DNA of 58,076 bases from Desulfamplus magnetovallimortis (GCF_900170035.1 NZ_LT828550.1:117501-175576); one strand, 5' to 3'; shown: positions 34,205-43,209, counted from the stretch's first letter. The notes: generated by a model from the letters alone, not told the origin. A program made the numbers and translations.

Positions 34205-36877
34205 ATGACAGAAATAAAACCTAAAATTCTTGTTGTTGATGATGAGAAAACAAATATCTATATATTAATGAATCTTCTATCCGATAAGTATCGAATAGCG
34301 GTTGCCAAGGATGGCAAACAGGCATTGAAAATTGCCGGTTCTGATTTTGCTCCTGATTTGATTCTGCTGGATGTCATGATGCCGGAAATGGATGGTTTTG
34401 AGGTGTGTGAGCGTCTTAAATCCAATGATTCGACAAAGGATATTCCGGTTATATTTATTACAGCACGAGACGAAGAGTGCGATGAAGCAAGAGGATTTGA
34501 AATCGGTGCTGTTGATTATCTTAGCAAGCCTTTCAGCCCTGCAATTCTCACAGCCCGTTTGCAGACTCATCTTGCCATGGCAAACCATAAGCTTTTTCTT
34601 GAAAATGAGATGAAGGAGCGAACAAAGCAGCTTTTAAAGACCCAGGATGCTTTAAGAAAAGCAATGGGCAACCTTTTGACCATAAAGGTATGCACAGGGG
34701 TTTACTGGCTTCAGGTACCGGAGGCAGATTTGCGGATCCTGTGCGGTTGTCCTGGTGAGGTTGTAAAACTTCTTATGCGTAAAGGACTAAACAACCCTGC
34801 TGTGAAAGGAGGTACAAGTTTTGAAACAGGGCCAAATACCATTCTTCTTTCTGATTTACTGATACAGAATGGAAGGTTTGCAAACCTTGCAGAATTTCCT
34901 GTTTTGCAGATGCTTTACAGGCAGGGAATGGCAATTCCGGGGCATCCTAACAACTCAGGTCGCAAGCCTCTTTTGATAGGTTCGGCAGATCAGCTTAAAG
35001 CACAGCTTGAATATATACATCGTGGCAATTACGGCCTGCTTTCAAAAAAAGAGATCATGGCGGCTGGCATTGATGAAGAGATGGCTGATATCATGATGCG
35101 TATCAAGCTCAAATTTGCCTTTGGCACCATCCGTAATCCGGATCAGCTTCTTGATACAATTGCAATTGATGAAAAAAAGAGAGAGATCAGTAATGGTGTT
35201 TTTGTTCAGCGGATTGCATTTAATCAATTCCGTTTCACCTACAGGGGAGAGTTTTCTGACATTGATCTCAATCTTCCAAGAAAGGTTTTTTACCCCTCAC
35301 CATATCCTCTGCCATATTATCGTGTCCAGCGCCATTACTTTGCTGTGGTACATACAGGGGAAGGAGATGGATGGAACACAGAGCATCCAAGCATGAGCAG
35401 CCTTCTTATGTTCCAGGGTCGTATTTATCTTATTGATGCATCTCCAGGGGTCATCAATACCCTTACTGCCCTTGGAATTGACATAAGTGAAGTTGAAGGT
35501 GTTTTTCACACCCATGCCCATGATGATCACTTTGCAGGTCTGCCGGATCTGATACGCAACGACCGTCGTATGAAATACTTTGCAACTCCACTTGTTCGTT
35601 CTGCTGTTGCAAGAAAATTTACAGCTCTTATGTCCCTTGATGTGGATAAATTTGAACAGTTTTTTGAGATACATGACCTTGAGTTTGATACATGGAATCG
35701 TCTTGGTGGCCTTGAGGTGATGCCTTTTTACTCTCCTCATCCTGTGGAGACAAATCTTTTTATGTTCCGTGCCCTTGATGGAGATGGTTATAAAACATAT
35801 GCACATTGGGCTGATTTATCTTCATTTGAAGTTTTGGAAGGTATGGCAGGCAATGGTGAAAACGATATCCCGCTCTCATTCATTGAAAAGGTTAAAGCTT
35901 CATATCTTTCCAGGGCAGATCTTAAAAAACTGGACGTGGGAGGGGGGCTTATACATGGGGCAGCTCGGGATTTTATTACGGATACTTCAGGACGCCTGAT
36001 ATTGTCCCATTGTAATAGAACTTTGACAACCGAAGAGATGGAGATAGGGTCAGAAACATCTTTTGGCGCCATTGATATCCTGATTCCAGGGGAGCAGGAT
36101 CATTTTCGCCAGAGATCATTTTATTACCTCAAAGAACTTTTTCCTGAAAGTTCCAATGACGAGATCCGCATGTTGATCAACGGCAAGATGAAAGAGTACA
36201 ATGCCGGTTCAATTGTTCGCCGCAATGACGATACAAGTGCATGCATTGAGATGATAATTGCAGGCAAGGTTCTTTACCTTAATGCCACTCGCTGGGTACA
36301 CAACCATCTGAGGTTTGGCTCTTTTATGGGCCTTGGACAGATATTTTGCCATACCACAATGGATGACGGGATATACCGTGCATTTTCACATGCAGCAACC
36401 ATTGAGATTTCACCATCTTTGTTTAAAATATTTCTGGAAAATAACGGGATTTTTGAAACACTTGGCAGAAGGCTTAAAACCATTGAATTTCTTAGAAGTA
36501 CATGGCTGTTTGGCGAACAGACATCCTTTGTGTTTTTGGATAAACTATCAAAGTCAATTGAAACTTTACTGTTAAAGGATAGAGAGTTTGCTAATGTGGC
36601 CAAAGAGTCATGCCTTTGGCTTATTTATGAAGGTGTAATTGAAATGATGGATGCCCATGGGGGTAAAATAGACAAATTGGTCAAAGGAGCTTTTTTTGGA
36701 GAACACAATTATCTGGCAAATGTTGACCTTGGTTGGAGATTTCAGGCAAGAGGCGACTGTCAAATTTTATGCATACCCTGGGACAAGATTGTGGATGCTC
36801 CTATAATTCTCTGGAAGCTTCTTGAAATAAACCAAAAAAGAATACGCCTGTCATCTGTTTCCAGGGCATATGGCTGA
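34205..36877 (+). CDS. Response regulator / metallo-beta-lactamase fold / tandem CNBD protein
   Basis: A 890-residue multidomain protein. Residues 1-125: REC receiver with phosphoacceptor Asp56 (LILLDVMMPEMDGFEV) and Lys108 (LSKPF). Residues 130-155: coiled linker. About 160-370: unrecognised region. About 385-640: metallo-beta-lactamase fold with HTHAHDDH at 435-442 (His437, His439, Asp441, His442), GGGLIHGAARDF and LSHCNRT as later metal ligands. About 650-885: two CNBD-like beta barrels (NAGSIVRRND..CIEMIIAGKV and SCLWLIYEGVIEMMD..GAFFGEHNYL). No membrane segment. It may couple phosphorylation and nucleotide sensing to a hydrolase. Start is the first ATG after a short gap. Confidence 0.82.
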   Translation: MTEIKPKILVVDDEKTNIYILMNLLSDKYRIAVAKDGKQALKIAGSDFAPDLILLDVMMPEMDGFEVCERLKSNDSTKDIPVIFITARDEECDEARGFEIGAVDYLSKPFSPAILTARLQTHLAMANHKLFLENEMKERTKQLLKTQDALRKAMGNLLTIKVCTGVYWLQVPEADLRILCGCPGEVVKLLMRKGLNNPAVKGGTSFETGPNTILLSDLLIQNGRFANLAEFPVLQMLYRQGMAIPGHPNNSGRKPLLIGSADQLKAQLEYIHRGNYGLLSKKEIMAAGIDEEMADIMMRIKLKFAFGTIRNPDQLLDTIAIDEKKREISNGVFVQRIAFNQFRFTYRGEFSDIDLNLPRKVFYPSPYPLPYYRVQRHYFAVVHTGEGDGWNTEHPSMSSLLMFQGRIYLIDASPGVINTLTALGIDISEVEGVFHTHAHDDHFAGLPDLIRNDRRMKYFATPLVRSAVARKFTALMSLDVDKFEQFFEIHDLEFDTWNRLGGLEVMPFYSPHPVETNLFMFRALDGDGYKTYAHWADLSSFEVLEGMAGNGENDIPLSFIEKVKASYLSRADLKKLDVGGGLIHGAARDFITDTSGRLILSHCNRTLTTEEMEIGSETSFGAIDILIPGEQDHFRQRSFYYLKELFPESSNDEIRMLINGKMKEYNAGSIVRRNDDTSACIEMIIAGKVLYLNATRWVHNHLRFGSFMGLGQIFCHTTMDDGIYRAFSHAATIEISPSLFKIFLENNGIFETLGRRLKTIEFLRSTWLFGEQTSFVFLDKLSKSIETLLLKDREFANVAKESCLWLIYEGVIEMMDAHGGKIDKLVKGAFFGEHNYLANVDLGWRFQARGDCQILCIPWDKIVDAPIILWKLLEINQKRIRLSSVSRAYG

Positions 36878-36941
36878 TCTTTCAATAATACTTTGAAGCT
36901 GACAAAAATATAAGAATGCTGAGTGGTGAATGAAAATTCAT

Positions 36942-37044
36942 TAGTCATTATACCGATTTTGGCTAAGTAGCTGATTTTATTAAATTTTTCAAAATGCAAC
37001 TTCCAGTAAAATCAACGGGTTATGGAAAATCCATATAATGTCTA
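36942..37044. mobile_element. 103-bp MITE-like family, copy 1
   Basis: TAGTCATTATACCGATTTTGG at the left and GGAAAATCCATATAATGTCTA at the right; an internal TGATTTTATTA / TAAAATCAA pair. The copy at 56462-56564 has the same length and about the same sequence, including GGCTAAGT and GTTATGGAAAA. Terminal inverted repeats of about 20 bp suggest a mobile origin. Confidence 0.8.
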
Positions 37045-37080
37045 TTATTCATAAGTCACCATTCACCATTCATCATTCAT

Positions 37081-37192
37081 AATTCATCATTTATAATTCA
37101 TCATTTATAATTCATCATTTATAATTCATCATTTATAATTCATCATTTATAATTCATCATTTATAATTCATCATTTATAATTCATCATTTAT
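37081..37192. repeat. 14-bp tandem repeat, 8 perfect copies
   Basis: Eight uninterrupted copies of AATTCATCATTTAT, preceded by decayed CATTCACC/CATTCATCATTCAT units. The array runs into the 3' end of mlaA: the stop codon and last codons of that gene are repeat-encoded. A phase-variation or replication-slippage locus. Confidence 0.95.
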
Positions 37193-37973
37193 CAATTTCG
37201 ACCACCCGTGATCGGTCATAAAGCATTCTGACCATCTCATATTCAAATGGAGAACCTGTCATGTAGTATCTGAAAAAAACCTGGTTTCTTGAATCCACAA
37301 CCTGCATTGAGCTGTATATAATTGACTCCTCTGTATTGTCCCCGAAGTTAAATGGATCAAGTATATTAAAAGCAAGGCTTTCTGTTCCTCCGCCAAGAGC
37401 ATCCCTTAAATTGGAAGGCCCAAGTATCGGCAGCATTAGGTATGGCCCAGGCCCTACTCCGTAAAATCCAAGGGTCTGACCAAGATCCTCGTCATGGCGA
37501 GTAACACCATTTAGGGCTGCAACATCAAAAAGCCCAAACACACCTATTGTGGAGTTAATTGCAATTCGGTATGTTGTCTCCACAGATTTTTTCCGGTTCA
37601 ACTGAAATATTGAGTTTGCAAGAGTATAGATTTCCCCAACATTATTGTAAAAATTGGAAATACAGATCTCTATAGGATCCGGCAATATCATCTGGTAGGT
37701 TCTCAGTACCGGCAGATAAACCAGTTTGTCTAACATGGCATTAAACATATACATTCTGCGGTTAATGGCTTCAAAGGGGTCACTTACATCCTTTATGACA
37801 TTGGGGTTGTCAGGATTGGTGTATAGGGATGCAGGTCTTTTTACAGGATCAAGTATCTCATCTGCAACAGCATGGTGTTGAAACCATGGAAAAAAAATAG
37901 CTGAAGAAAAGAGCATAAATGCAAGCAGCAATGCAACAGGATATTTTACAATAATAGTACTGAATATTCTCAA
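37185..37973 (-). CDS. mlaA: MlaA/VacJ-family outer-membrane lipid asymmetry protein
   Basis: A 262-residue MlaA-like protein: signal sequence ending near HHAVAD, then the signature DPFEAINRRMYMFNAMLDK, NNVGEIYTLANSIFQL and GVGPGPYLMLPILGPSNLRD. MlaA removes mislocalised phospholipid from the outer leaflet. A lipobox Cys is not visible, so it may not be lipidated, unlike E. coli MlaA. Its stop codon and final residues are encoded by the 14-bp tandem repeat array. It lies 17 bases downstream of a hydrolase gene on the same strand. Confidence 0.88.
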   Translation of the reverse strand: MRIFSTIIVKYPVALLLAFMLFSSAIFFPWFQHHAVADEILDPVKRPASLYTNPDNPNVIKDVSDPFEAINRRMYMFNAMLDKLVYLPVLRTYQMILPDPIEICISNFYNNVGEIYTLANSIFQLNRKKSVETTYRIAINSTIGVFGLFDVAALNGVTRHDEDLGQTLGFYGVGPGPYLMLPILGPSNLRDALGGGTESLAFNILDPFNFGDNTEESIIYSSMQVVDSRNQVFFRYYMTGSPFEYEMVRMLYDRSRVVEIDK

Positions 37974-37990
37974 CTCCTTAAAACTCCTTT

Positions 37991-39316
37991 TTAGGGTCTG
38001 TTTTGTTTTAAAAAATCAATCATATTGGCTACATTTACAATATGTTCCATGTTGCCGCAGTGACCGCCGTTGGGATATATGAAAGCACGTTCCCTGAAAA
38101 CCTTTTTAAAAAAATCAATTGCACCTGATTCCAGGATTATATCATCATTATTTGTTATGACTCCAATTTTAGTAGTATCTTTAAGGTATGACTCAATGCT
38201 TTCAAGGCTTGTCCTGCTTTTTAATATTTCACGTGTAAGACCCGGTGTCCGAGCTTTGAAGTAAGGGTAGAAATACTCCTCAAAATAATCAGTGAAGCTT
38301 GTATGAAAAGTCACAATTCCGTAATCGGTAAGGGAGGTAAAAGGGGTCAGTTGTTTGTTTCCAGGTACTATATAGCTGCTTTGGGTCATTACATCAGATG
38401 TAAAGATCATATTTCCTGATGATATTCTGAATGCCACGCCAATTAGTGCTGCAAGGTCTGTCTCTTTTACTGGATTGTCCTTGTACATTTCATATAGGCA
38501 ATCTGGATCCGACAGGGTTATTTTATTTTTTTTGTAGTAGTCGGCAAATTGATCAAAAATAGAGTTGAAAAATGAGTTGAAATTGCTGAGGCCTCCAGGG
38601 ATATTTTCATCCAGCATCTCGTCAAGGATTGAGACGGAATTGAAAAGGTTTAAAGGAGGGTTGATCATCAATACCTTCCTGAAATTGAATTTTTTTTCAG
38701 TGTCATCGAGTTTGGCAACAAATGCTGATTGTGCAGCACCAAGACTGTATCCGGCAAGATAAAAATCCGATACCTCAACTTTGCCTTTCATTTTTTCATT
38801 TATCTGCTGCCATGCCTTTTGCATTACCCTGTAAAGATCTGCTGAATCCTGCTCAATATATCCTGGTACCATGGTTTCAGAGGCAGTGACAATAAAGTTT
38901 GGATAGGTGGGAGATGAGAGTGATATCACATGAAATCCGGCATTAAAAAATATTTTCTGCAGGCTTGTCATGGTAAGGGAGTTATAGCCGGAACCTGTCC
39001 CTGCAATTGTGAATATCAGAGGGGCTTTTTTCTTATGCCATGCAAGGGAGTATTGCAGTTTGTCATGATACCAGAAGACCTTTGGAATTGTCCGGTCATT
39101 AAATATTATCAGTTCAAACTCTTTTTTTCGTATTTTATCTGGAAAAGCTTTTTTGTAAAGAGATGGTGTACCAAGAACAGTTGCTTCATAGGGGTTAACA
39201 AATGGATAGTCATAGTTCTCATCTGGTGTGATACTTGTTGAACAATATCCATTAATGGGAATAACAAGTGATACAAGAAACAGAACAGTGATAAAATATT
39301 GCATGGTATTTTTCAA
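37991..39316 (-). CDS. Exported alpha/beta-hydrolase (lipase/esterase-like)
   Basis: A 441-residue protein with an N-terminal signal sequence (YFITVLFLVSLVIPINGYCS). The nucleophile elbow is YLAGYSLGAAQS (GxSxG), and the C-terminus has a plausible Asp region and PNGGHCGNMEHI carrying the His. Upstream blocks (LIFTIAGTGSGYNSLTM) form the oxyanion side. It is periplasmic or outer-membrane associated. Its pairing with mlaA points to phospholipid or envelope lipid turnover. Substrate unknown. Confidence 0.75.
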   Translation of the reverse strand: MKNTMQYFITVLFLVSLVIPINGYCSTSITPDENYDYPFVNPYEATVLGTPSLYKKAFPDKIRKKEFELIIFNDRTIPKVFWYHDKLQYSLAWHKKKAPLIFTIAGTGSGYNSLTMTSLQKIFFNAGFHVISLSSPTYPNFIVTASETMVPGYIEQDSADLYRVMQKAWQQINEKMKGKVEVSDFYLAGYSLGAAQSAFVAKLDDTEKKFNFRKVLMINPPLNLFNSVSILDEMLDENIPGGLSNFNSFFNSIFDQFADYYKKNKITLSDPDCLYEMYKDNPVKETDLAALIGVAFRISSGNMIFTSDVMTQSSYIVPGNKQLTPFTSLTDYGIVTFHTSFTDYFEEYFYPYFKARTPGLTREILKSRTSLESIESYLKDTTKIGVITNNDDIILESGAIDFFKKVFRERAFIYPNGGHCGNMEHIVNVANMIDFLKQNRP

Positions 39317-39450
39317 ATTGTTGGCTCTTTTGTATTGTTATCAAGTGAGTAATGCTGTAATTAACTCTAACAGTAAAAATGATTTTATGAAACTCAATTT
39401 TTAATATCTTTAAAAATATTGCCATACTAAAAATACCAGGAACCCCCGTT

Positions 39451-41181
39451 ATGGAAAGTAATGTGATACAACAGGAGACACTTCCACATGGAAAGGAGAA
39501 TCAACTTGTGGATTTGATAGTTGACAGGGAACGTTATAATATACTTAAAAAACTCTCTTCCACATTGCCGGATGTTGTTTTGAACCAGAGGCAATTGTGT
39601 GATTTTGAGATGCTTGTAACTGGAGCATATTCCCCTTTGACAGGTTTTATGAAGCATATCGACTATGAAACTGTACTTGATCGTATGCGCCTCTCAACAG
39701 GGGAGCTTTGGCCTGTTCCCATTTGCCTTGATGTTCCGGATTCACTTGGAGAAAGCCTTGAGGCAGGACAGTCTGTCATGTTAAGGGATCCTGAAGGATT
39801 TCTCCTTGGCATGATGAATGTTGAGGATATCTGGCCGGTTGACATGGAAAAGGAAGCAGTTGCCCTTTTTGGCACCCGTGACAGAAAACATCCAGGGGTA
39901 AACTATCTTTATACCCGATCCGGCAGGTTTTATATAGGTGGCACAATTGAAGCCATGAATCTTCCAATTCACTCTGATTTCAGGCAGTTAAGAAGGACTC
40001 CAAATGAAGTCAGGGCTATTTTCGCAAAGCTTGGCTGGAAAAGGGTTGTGGGATTCCAGACACGCCATCCCATCCACAGGCCACAGTTTGAGATGACCAT
40101 TCAAGCCATGCAGAAATCAGGTGCAAATCTGCTGCTGCTTCCTGTTGCAGGTGAGACAAAACCAGGGGATTTTGACCATTTTACACGTATGAGGTGCTAC
40201 AGAAAAGTCTCTTCTCACTATCCGCCTGATTCATTTCTTCTTAATCTTTTACCCATGGCAATGCGTATGGCAGGCCCAAGAGATGCACTTCTTCATCTGA
40301 TTATGGGAAAAAATTTCGGGTGCACCCATTTTATTATCGGCCATGACCACTCAAGTCCTGGTATTAACAGTAATGGAACGCCATTTTATAACAGTGAGGA
40401 TGCTGCCGCCCTTGCAGATGAAGCTGCTCCTGAAGTGGGGGTTAAGGTTATATCTTTCAAAAAAATGGTATATCTGCCATTTGAGGATGAGTATCGTTTT
40501 GAAGATAATGTGCCGGAAAAAAGTGAAACAATTTTTCTGTCAGGCACAGATATCAGAAAGAGGATCCGAGCAGGTAAGCATGTTCCGGAATGGGCAACTT
40601 TTCCTGAAGTGGTGGAGGAGCTTAAAAAATCCTATCCACCCCCTTCAGGCCAGGGTCTGACCATATTTCTTACAGGATTGTCCGGTGCGGGAAAATCCAC
40701 CATTGCAAATGTTCTCTATGCCAAGTTCATGGAGATAGGTACAAGGCCTGTCACCCTTTTAGATGGTGATATTGTAAGAAGAAATCTTTCAAGTGAGCTT
40801 AATTTTTCCAGGGAACACAGAGATATAAATGTCAGAAGGATAGGATTTGTTGCAACTGAAATTACAAAAAACAGAGGCGTGGCAATTTGTGCGCCAATAG
40901 CACCATACAAAAAGACCAGGGCTGAAATAAGGGAATCCATTGAAGAGTATGGAGGTTTTTTTGAGGTTCATGTCTCCACACCCATTGATGAGTGTGAAAA
41001 ACGTGACCGTAAAGGGATGTATGCAAGGGCAAGGGCAGGGCTTTTAAAGGGCTTCACTGGTGTGGATGATCCATATGAGATTCCTGAGAATAATGAAATC
41101 ACAATTGATACGACAAATATTACACCAGATGAAGCAGCCCATGAAATTCTTCTTTTTGTGGGACAAAAAGGTTATTTGTGA
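39451..41181 (+). CDS. Bifunctional ATP sulfurylase / APS kinase (SAT-CysC) with altered active site
   Basis: Makes adenylyl sulfate and then PAPS, for sulfate assimilation or sulfation. Residues 1-395: ATP sulfurylase (PUA-like N-part, then a catalytic part). The usual QTRNPxHRAH motif reads QTRHPIHRPQ at 203-212 (Asn to His206, second His to Gln212), and GRDHAG reads GHDHSS at 297-302. Residues about 400-576: APS kinase with intact GLSGAGKS (409-416), DGDIVRRNLSSELNFS and KGMYARARAG. The kinase looks active; the altered sulfurylase motifs may mean low or changed activity, or simply a divergent subfamily. AGGAA site 8 bases upstream. The dissimilatory Sat of sulfate reducers would be a different gene. 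Confidence 0.85.
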   Translation: MESNVIQQETLPHGKENQLVDLIVDRERYNILKKLSSTLPDVVLNQRQLCDFEMLVTGAYSPLTGFMKHIDYETVLDRMRLSTGELWPVPICLDVPDSLGESLEAGQSVMLRDPEGFLLGMMNVEDIWPVDMEKEAVALFGTRDRKHPGVNYLYTRSGRFYIGGTIEAMNLPIHSDFRQLRRTPNEVRAIFAKLGWKRVVGFQTRHPIHRPQFEMTIQAMQKSGANLLLLPVAGETKPGDFDHFTRMRCYRKVSSHYPPDSFLLNLLPMAMRMAGPRDALLHLIMGKNFGCTHFIIGHDHSSPGINSNGTPFYNSEDAAALADEAAPEVGVKVISFKKMVYLPFEDEYRFEDNVPEKSETIFLSGTDIRKRIRAGKHVPEWATFPEVVEELKKSYPPPSGQGLTIFLTGLSGAGKSTIANVLYAKFMEIGTRPVTLLDGDIVRRNLSSELNFSREHRDINVRRIGFVATEITKNRGVAICAPIAPYKKTRAEIRESIEEYGGFFEVHVSTPIDECEKRDRKGMYARARAGLLKGFTGVDDPYEIPENNEITIDTTNITPDEAAHEILLFVGQKGYL

Positions 41182-41243
41182 TTATTAATCTATATTTTTC
41201 AAATGTTTAATGAGTTTTTCAAATTAAAAAGAAAGGATGAATA

Positions 41244-41582
41244 ATGGACGTAAATATTAAGCAGTCTGGTTCAATTAGCATTGTCAGTGTTACAGGCAGA
41301 ATGGATGCAATTACAGCAGATAGTGCTACAACAGTTTTGAATGAACAGGTTCAGAGTGGCAATAAAAGCATTGTGCTTGATTTAAGTGGTGTTGACTATA
41401 TGAGCAGTGCGGGACTGAGGGTTGTTCTTACAATATTGAAGGCTGCCAGAAAAGATGGTGGAGATCTTTACATTGCAGATGCTCAGAAGGGTGTGGCTGA
41501 TGTCCTTGAAATTTCCGGATTTTCAAACTTGCTTAAAATATTTGATACAGTTGATGAGGCTGTTGCTGAATTCAACTCTTGA
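41244..41582 (+). CDS. STAS-domain anti-sigma factor antagonist
   Basis: A 112-residue SpoIIAA-like STAS protein: SISIVSVTGRMDAITAD, then IVLDLSGVDYMSSAGLRVVLTI with the conserved phosphorylatable Ser. AAAGAAAGGA site. In partner-switching systems it sequesters an anti-sigma kinase; no kinase or phosphatase is adjacent here. It lies 62 bases after sat-cysC in the same direction. Confidence 0.92.
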   Translation: MDVNIKQSGSISIVSVTGRMDAITADSATTVLNEQVQSGNKSIVLDLSGVDYMSSAGLRVVLTILKAARKDGGDLYIADAQKGVADVLEISGFSNLLKIFDTVDEAVAEFNS

Positions 41583-41748
41583 TGTTTGAATGAGTTAAGT
41601 CCTCTGATAGTTGTGCAAGGTGGCATGAATCAACACAGGTCAAAATAACCCTGTCAACCTTATTGTTCCAACGGGAGAGTACGCTGGTGTGGCTGCATTA
41701 GCAGCGTTAGTAATAACTATCGCTGATATGATAGCCAAAATGGCTGAT

Positions 41749-41956
41749 TATAACGGATTTGGGGGGGTGTCAATTATGTCAATAAAAGGATTGATTATTG
41801 GGGCTATTTAATGTGATTTTATGTAACATATAATTGTTTGTATTTCAATGTTATTGCACCCCAAATAGTAATTTGAACTCAAAATCAAGAGAAATGAGGC
41901 ACGATGCAATGCAGTTATTTCAGTATATTAAATCGCCCCCCCCAAATCCGTTATAA
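41749..41956. mobile_element. 208-bp element bounded by perfect 20-bp inverted repeats
   Basis: TTATAACGGATTTGGGGGGG (41749-41768) is repeated in inverse at 41937-41956. The right arm shares its TTATAA with the start of an 83-bp repeat copy. Interior is AT-rich with no convincing gene; an open stretch crossing the left arm lacks a start codon. The upstream 41583-41748 also shows no supported gene. Confidence 0.75.
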
Positions 41957-42033
41957 CGGCCATGGCAGAGCCATCTGCCACAACGAATCATGAAAGTCCT
42001 TTAGAGGCTTAAAAGACGGGGACTTTCTTATAA
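41951..42033 (+). repeat. 83-bp two-hairpin repeat, canonical copy
   Basis: TTATAACGGCCATGGCAGA, CCATCTGCCACAACGAATCATG, GAAAGTCC, GGGGACTTTCTTATAA. One of the best preserved copies, abutting the 208-bp inverted-repeat element. Confidence 0.88.
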
Positions 42034-42077
42034 ACCAGTAAGTTTCCGGTGCGGCTGGTTCCCTTGAAGTTGGTGAT

Positions 42078-42347
42078 TCAATAGTGATACCGGCAGGCCA
42101 GTATCCTGATTTTTTCATTAAGTACCTGGTAGACAAGACGGTGTTCCCGGTCAATCCGCCGTGACCAGCAGCCGCTCAGCTCATGTTTAAGGGGTTCGGG
42201 CTTACTCGTTCCCTCAAACGGTTGGCGCTGGACTTCCTTGATGAGTTTAACGATTTTTTTGGCTTTTTTTCTGTCCTTCTCAATCCACCAGGCAAGGTCT
42301 TCAAACCCGGCCTGATCAAATTCCAAAGTCTTTACAAGCTTTATCAA
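42078..42347 (-). CDS. yoeB: YoeB-type mRNA interferase toxin
   Basis: An 89-residue basic protein with the full YoeB/Txe pattern: GTSKPEPLKHELSGCWSRRI, DREHRLVYQV, and the C-terminal CRYHY that carries the catalytic His and Tyr. Intact. It overlaps the antitoxin by 32 bases. YoeB cleaves mRNA on the ribosome at the A site. Confidence 0.92.
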   Translation of the reverse strand: MIKLVKTLEFDQAGFEDLAWWIEKDRKKAKKIVKLIKEVQRQPFEGTSKPEPLKHELSGCWSRRIDREHRLVYQVLNEKIRILACRYHY

Positions 42348-42519
42348 AGGGGATTCCTTCCGTGCGGTTTTTAGCGTCGATCAACCGCTTTTTCATAGCA
42401 GCACTTTTAAGCAGGTAGGCGGTTTCTTTTTCTGACTCAATTTCTCTCCACAGAACAATGGGCACGATAACGCCTGTGATATTGTTCTGCTCGTCAGAAA
42501 TATACTGGATATGGTTCAT
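42316..42519 (-). CDS. YefM/Phd-type antitoxin
   Basis: A 67-residue protein directly upstream of, and overlapping, yoeB. AAGGAGA precedes the ATG. The N-terminus (MNHIQYISDEQNNITGVIVP) and the acidic tail fit an antitoxin but I see only weak similarity to YefM; the role is inferred from position. Confidence 0.75.
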   Translation of the reverse strand: MNHIQYISDEQNNITGVIVPIVLWREIESEKETAYLLKSAAMKKRLIDAKNRTEGIPFDKACKDFGI

Positions 42520-42691
42520 TGTTGTTCTCCTTCAACTGTGTGCCAGTTCTTCAAACTTATGGCGCTTTATGCAATAATTTCGCCAAAAATGTTAGAGAGG
42601 TAATGAGTTAAAAGCACAAATCCATGTAAGAAGAGGAACAAATCTGATAATATTGAATTGAGAGACACAATAATATAAGAAGGAGTTCCTC

Positions 42692-43040
42692 ATGTCAAAA
42701 ATTATGCACTATTTGGAGTTTTTAAGCCAGAATTTTCCTAAACAATTTGTAAGTTCTTTGGCATGTTTCATTTACCGCTTTACACTTTCAGGGACACATT
42801 CCCATCTGTCGGCATTCTTCCTAAAAAAAGTGTAAACTACTTTGGGGATGATATGAAAGATGCCAGTTCTTTTGAAGAATTACAAATGAACCACGCTGAT
42901 CTAGGCTGCATTCATCCACAAAAATGGGCATCTTAATTGGCGAAGGTATTGAATAGCAAAGAACCTCATTGATGCTCTTGATGTAAAAACAATATCCATG
43001 AAAACAGGATTAACATAAGAAGAAGTTGTGGCTTTAAAAA
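42692..43040 (+). pseudogene. Remnant gene interrupted by a MITE copy
   Basis: A strong AAGGAG site precedes an ATG at 42692 (MSKIMHYLEFLSQNFPKQFV). The frame is cut by MITE copy C. Removing the MITE and one 8-bp duplication rejoins the frame to SFEELQMNHADLGCIHPQKW, then a stop. Further downstream another frame reads NLIDALDVKTISMKTGLT, a stop, then EEVVALK, which resembles the C-terminal tail of Rpn-type (PD-(D/E)xK) transposase-like proteins. I take it as a decayed gene of unknown function. The region 43041-43180 shows no supported feature. Confidence 0.5.
42760..42864 (+). mobile_element. 105-107-bp MITE-like family, copy C, with perfect 8-bp target duplication
   Basis: GGCATGTTTCATTTACC ... 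GATATGAAAGATGCC, with TTTACACTTTCAG and AAAAAGTGTAAAC inside. AGTTCTTT occurs immediately on each side (42752-42759 and 42865-42872). Confidence 0.92.
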
Positions 43041-43180
43041 CAGGTTGTTCACAAAACAACCCAACATGTTGACCTGAATCGTCTTATGCCAAAGGTGGAG
43101 CATTTTAAGTTCGAGTACACCGGAAAATGACTATGATTCCATCTTAATGAGTTTGCCCTGGGTTTGCTCTGAAGAATTAC

Positions 43181-43209
43181 TTTACATTTTTTTAGAAAGT
43201 TGTTATAAT
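43181..43209 (+). promoter_or_regulatory. Sigma-70 promoter of the DEAD-box helicase operon
   Basis: TTTACA (43181-43186), 17-base spacer, TATAAT (43204-43209). Near consensus. It would start transcription about 190 bases before the helicase start codon. Confidence 0.75.

Noticed and set aside
37081-37192. CRISPR array
   Set aside because: Units are 14 bp and contiguous, without spacers; it is a simple tandem repeat.
41640-41812. Open stretch translating to NPVNLIVPTGEYAGVAALAAL and onward
   Set aside because: It looks peptide-like but has no start codon or ribosome binding site, and runs into the left arm of an inverted-repeat element; kept only as a possible remnant.
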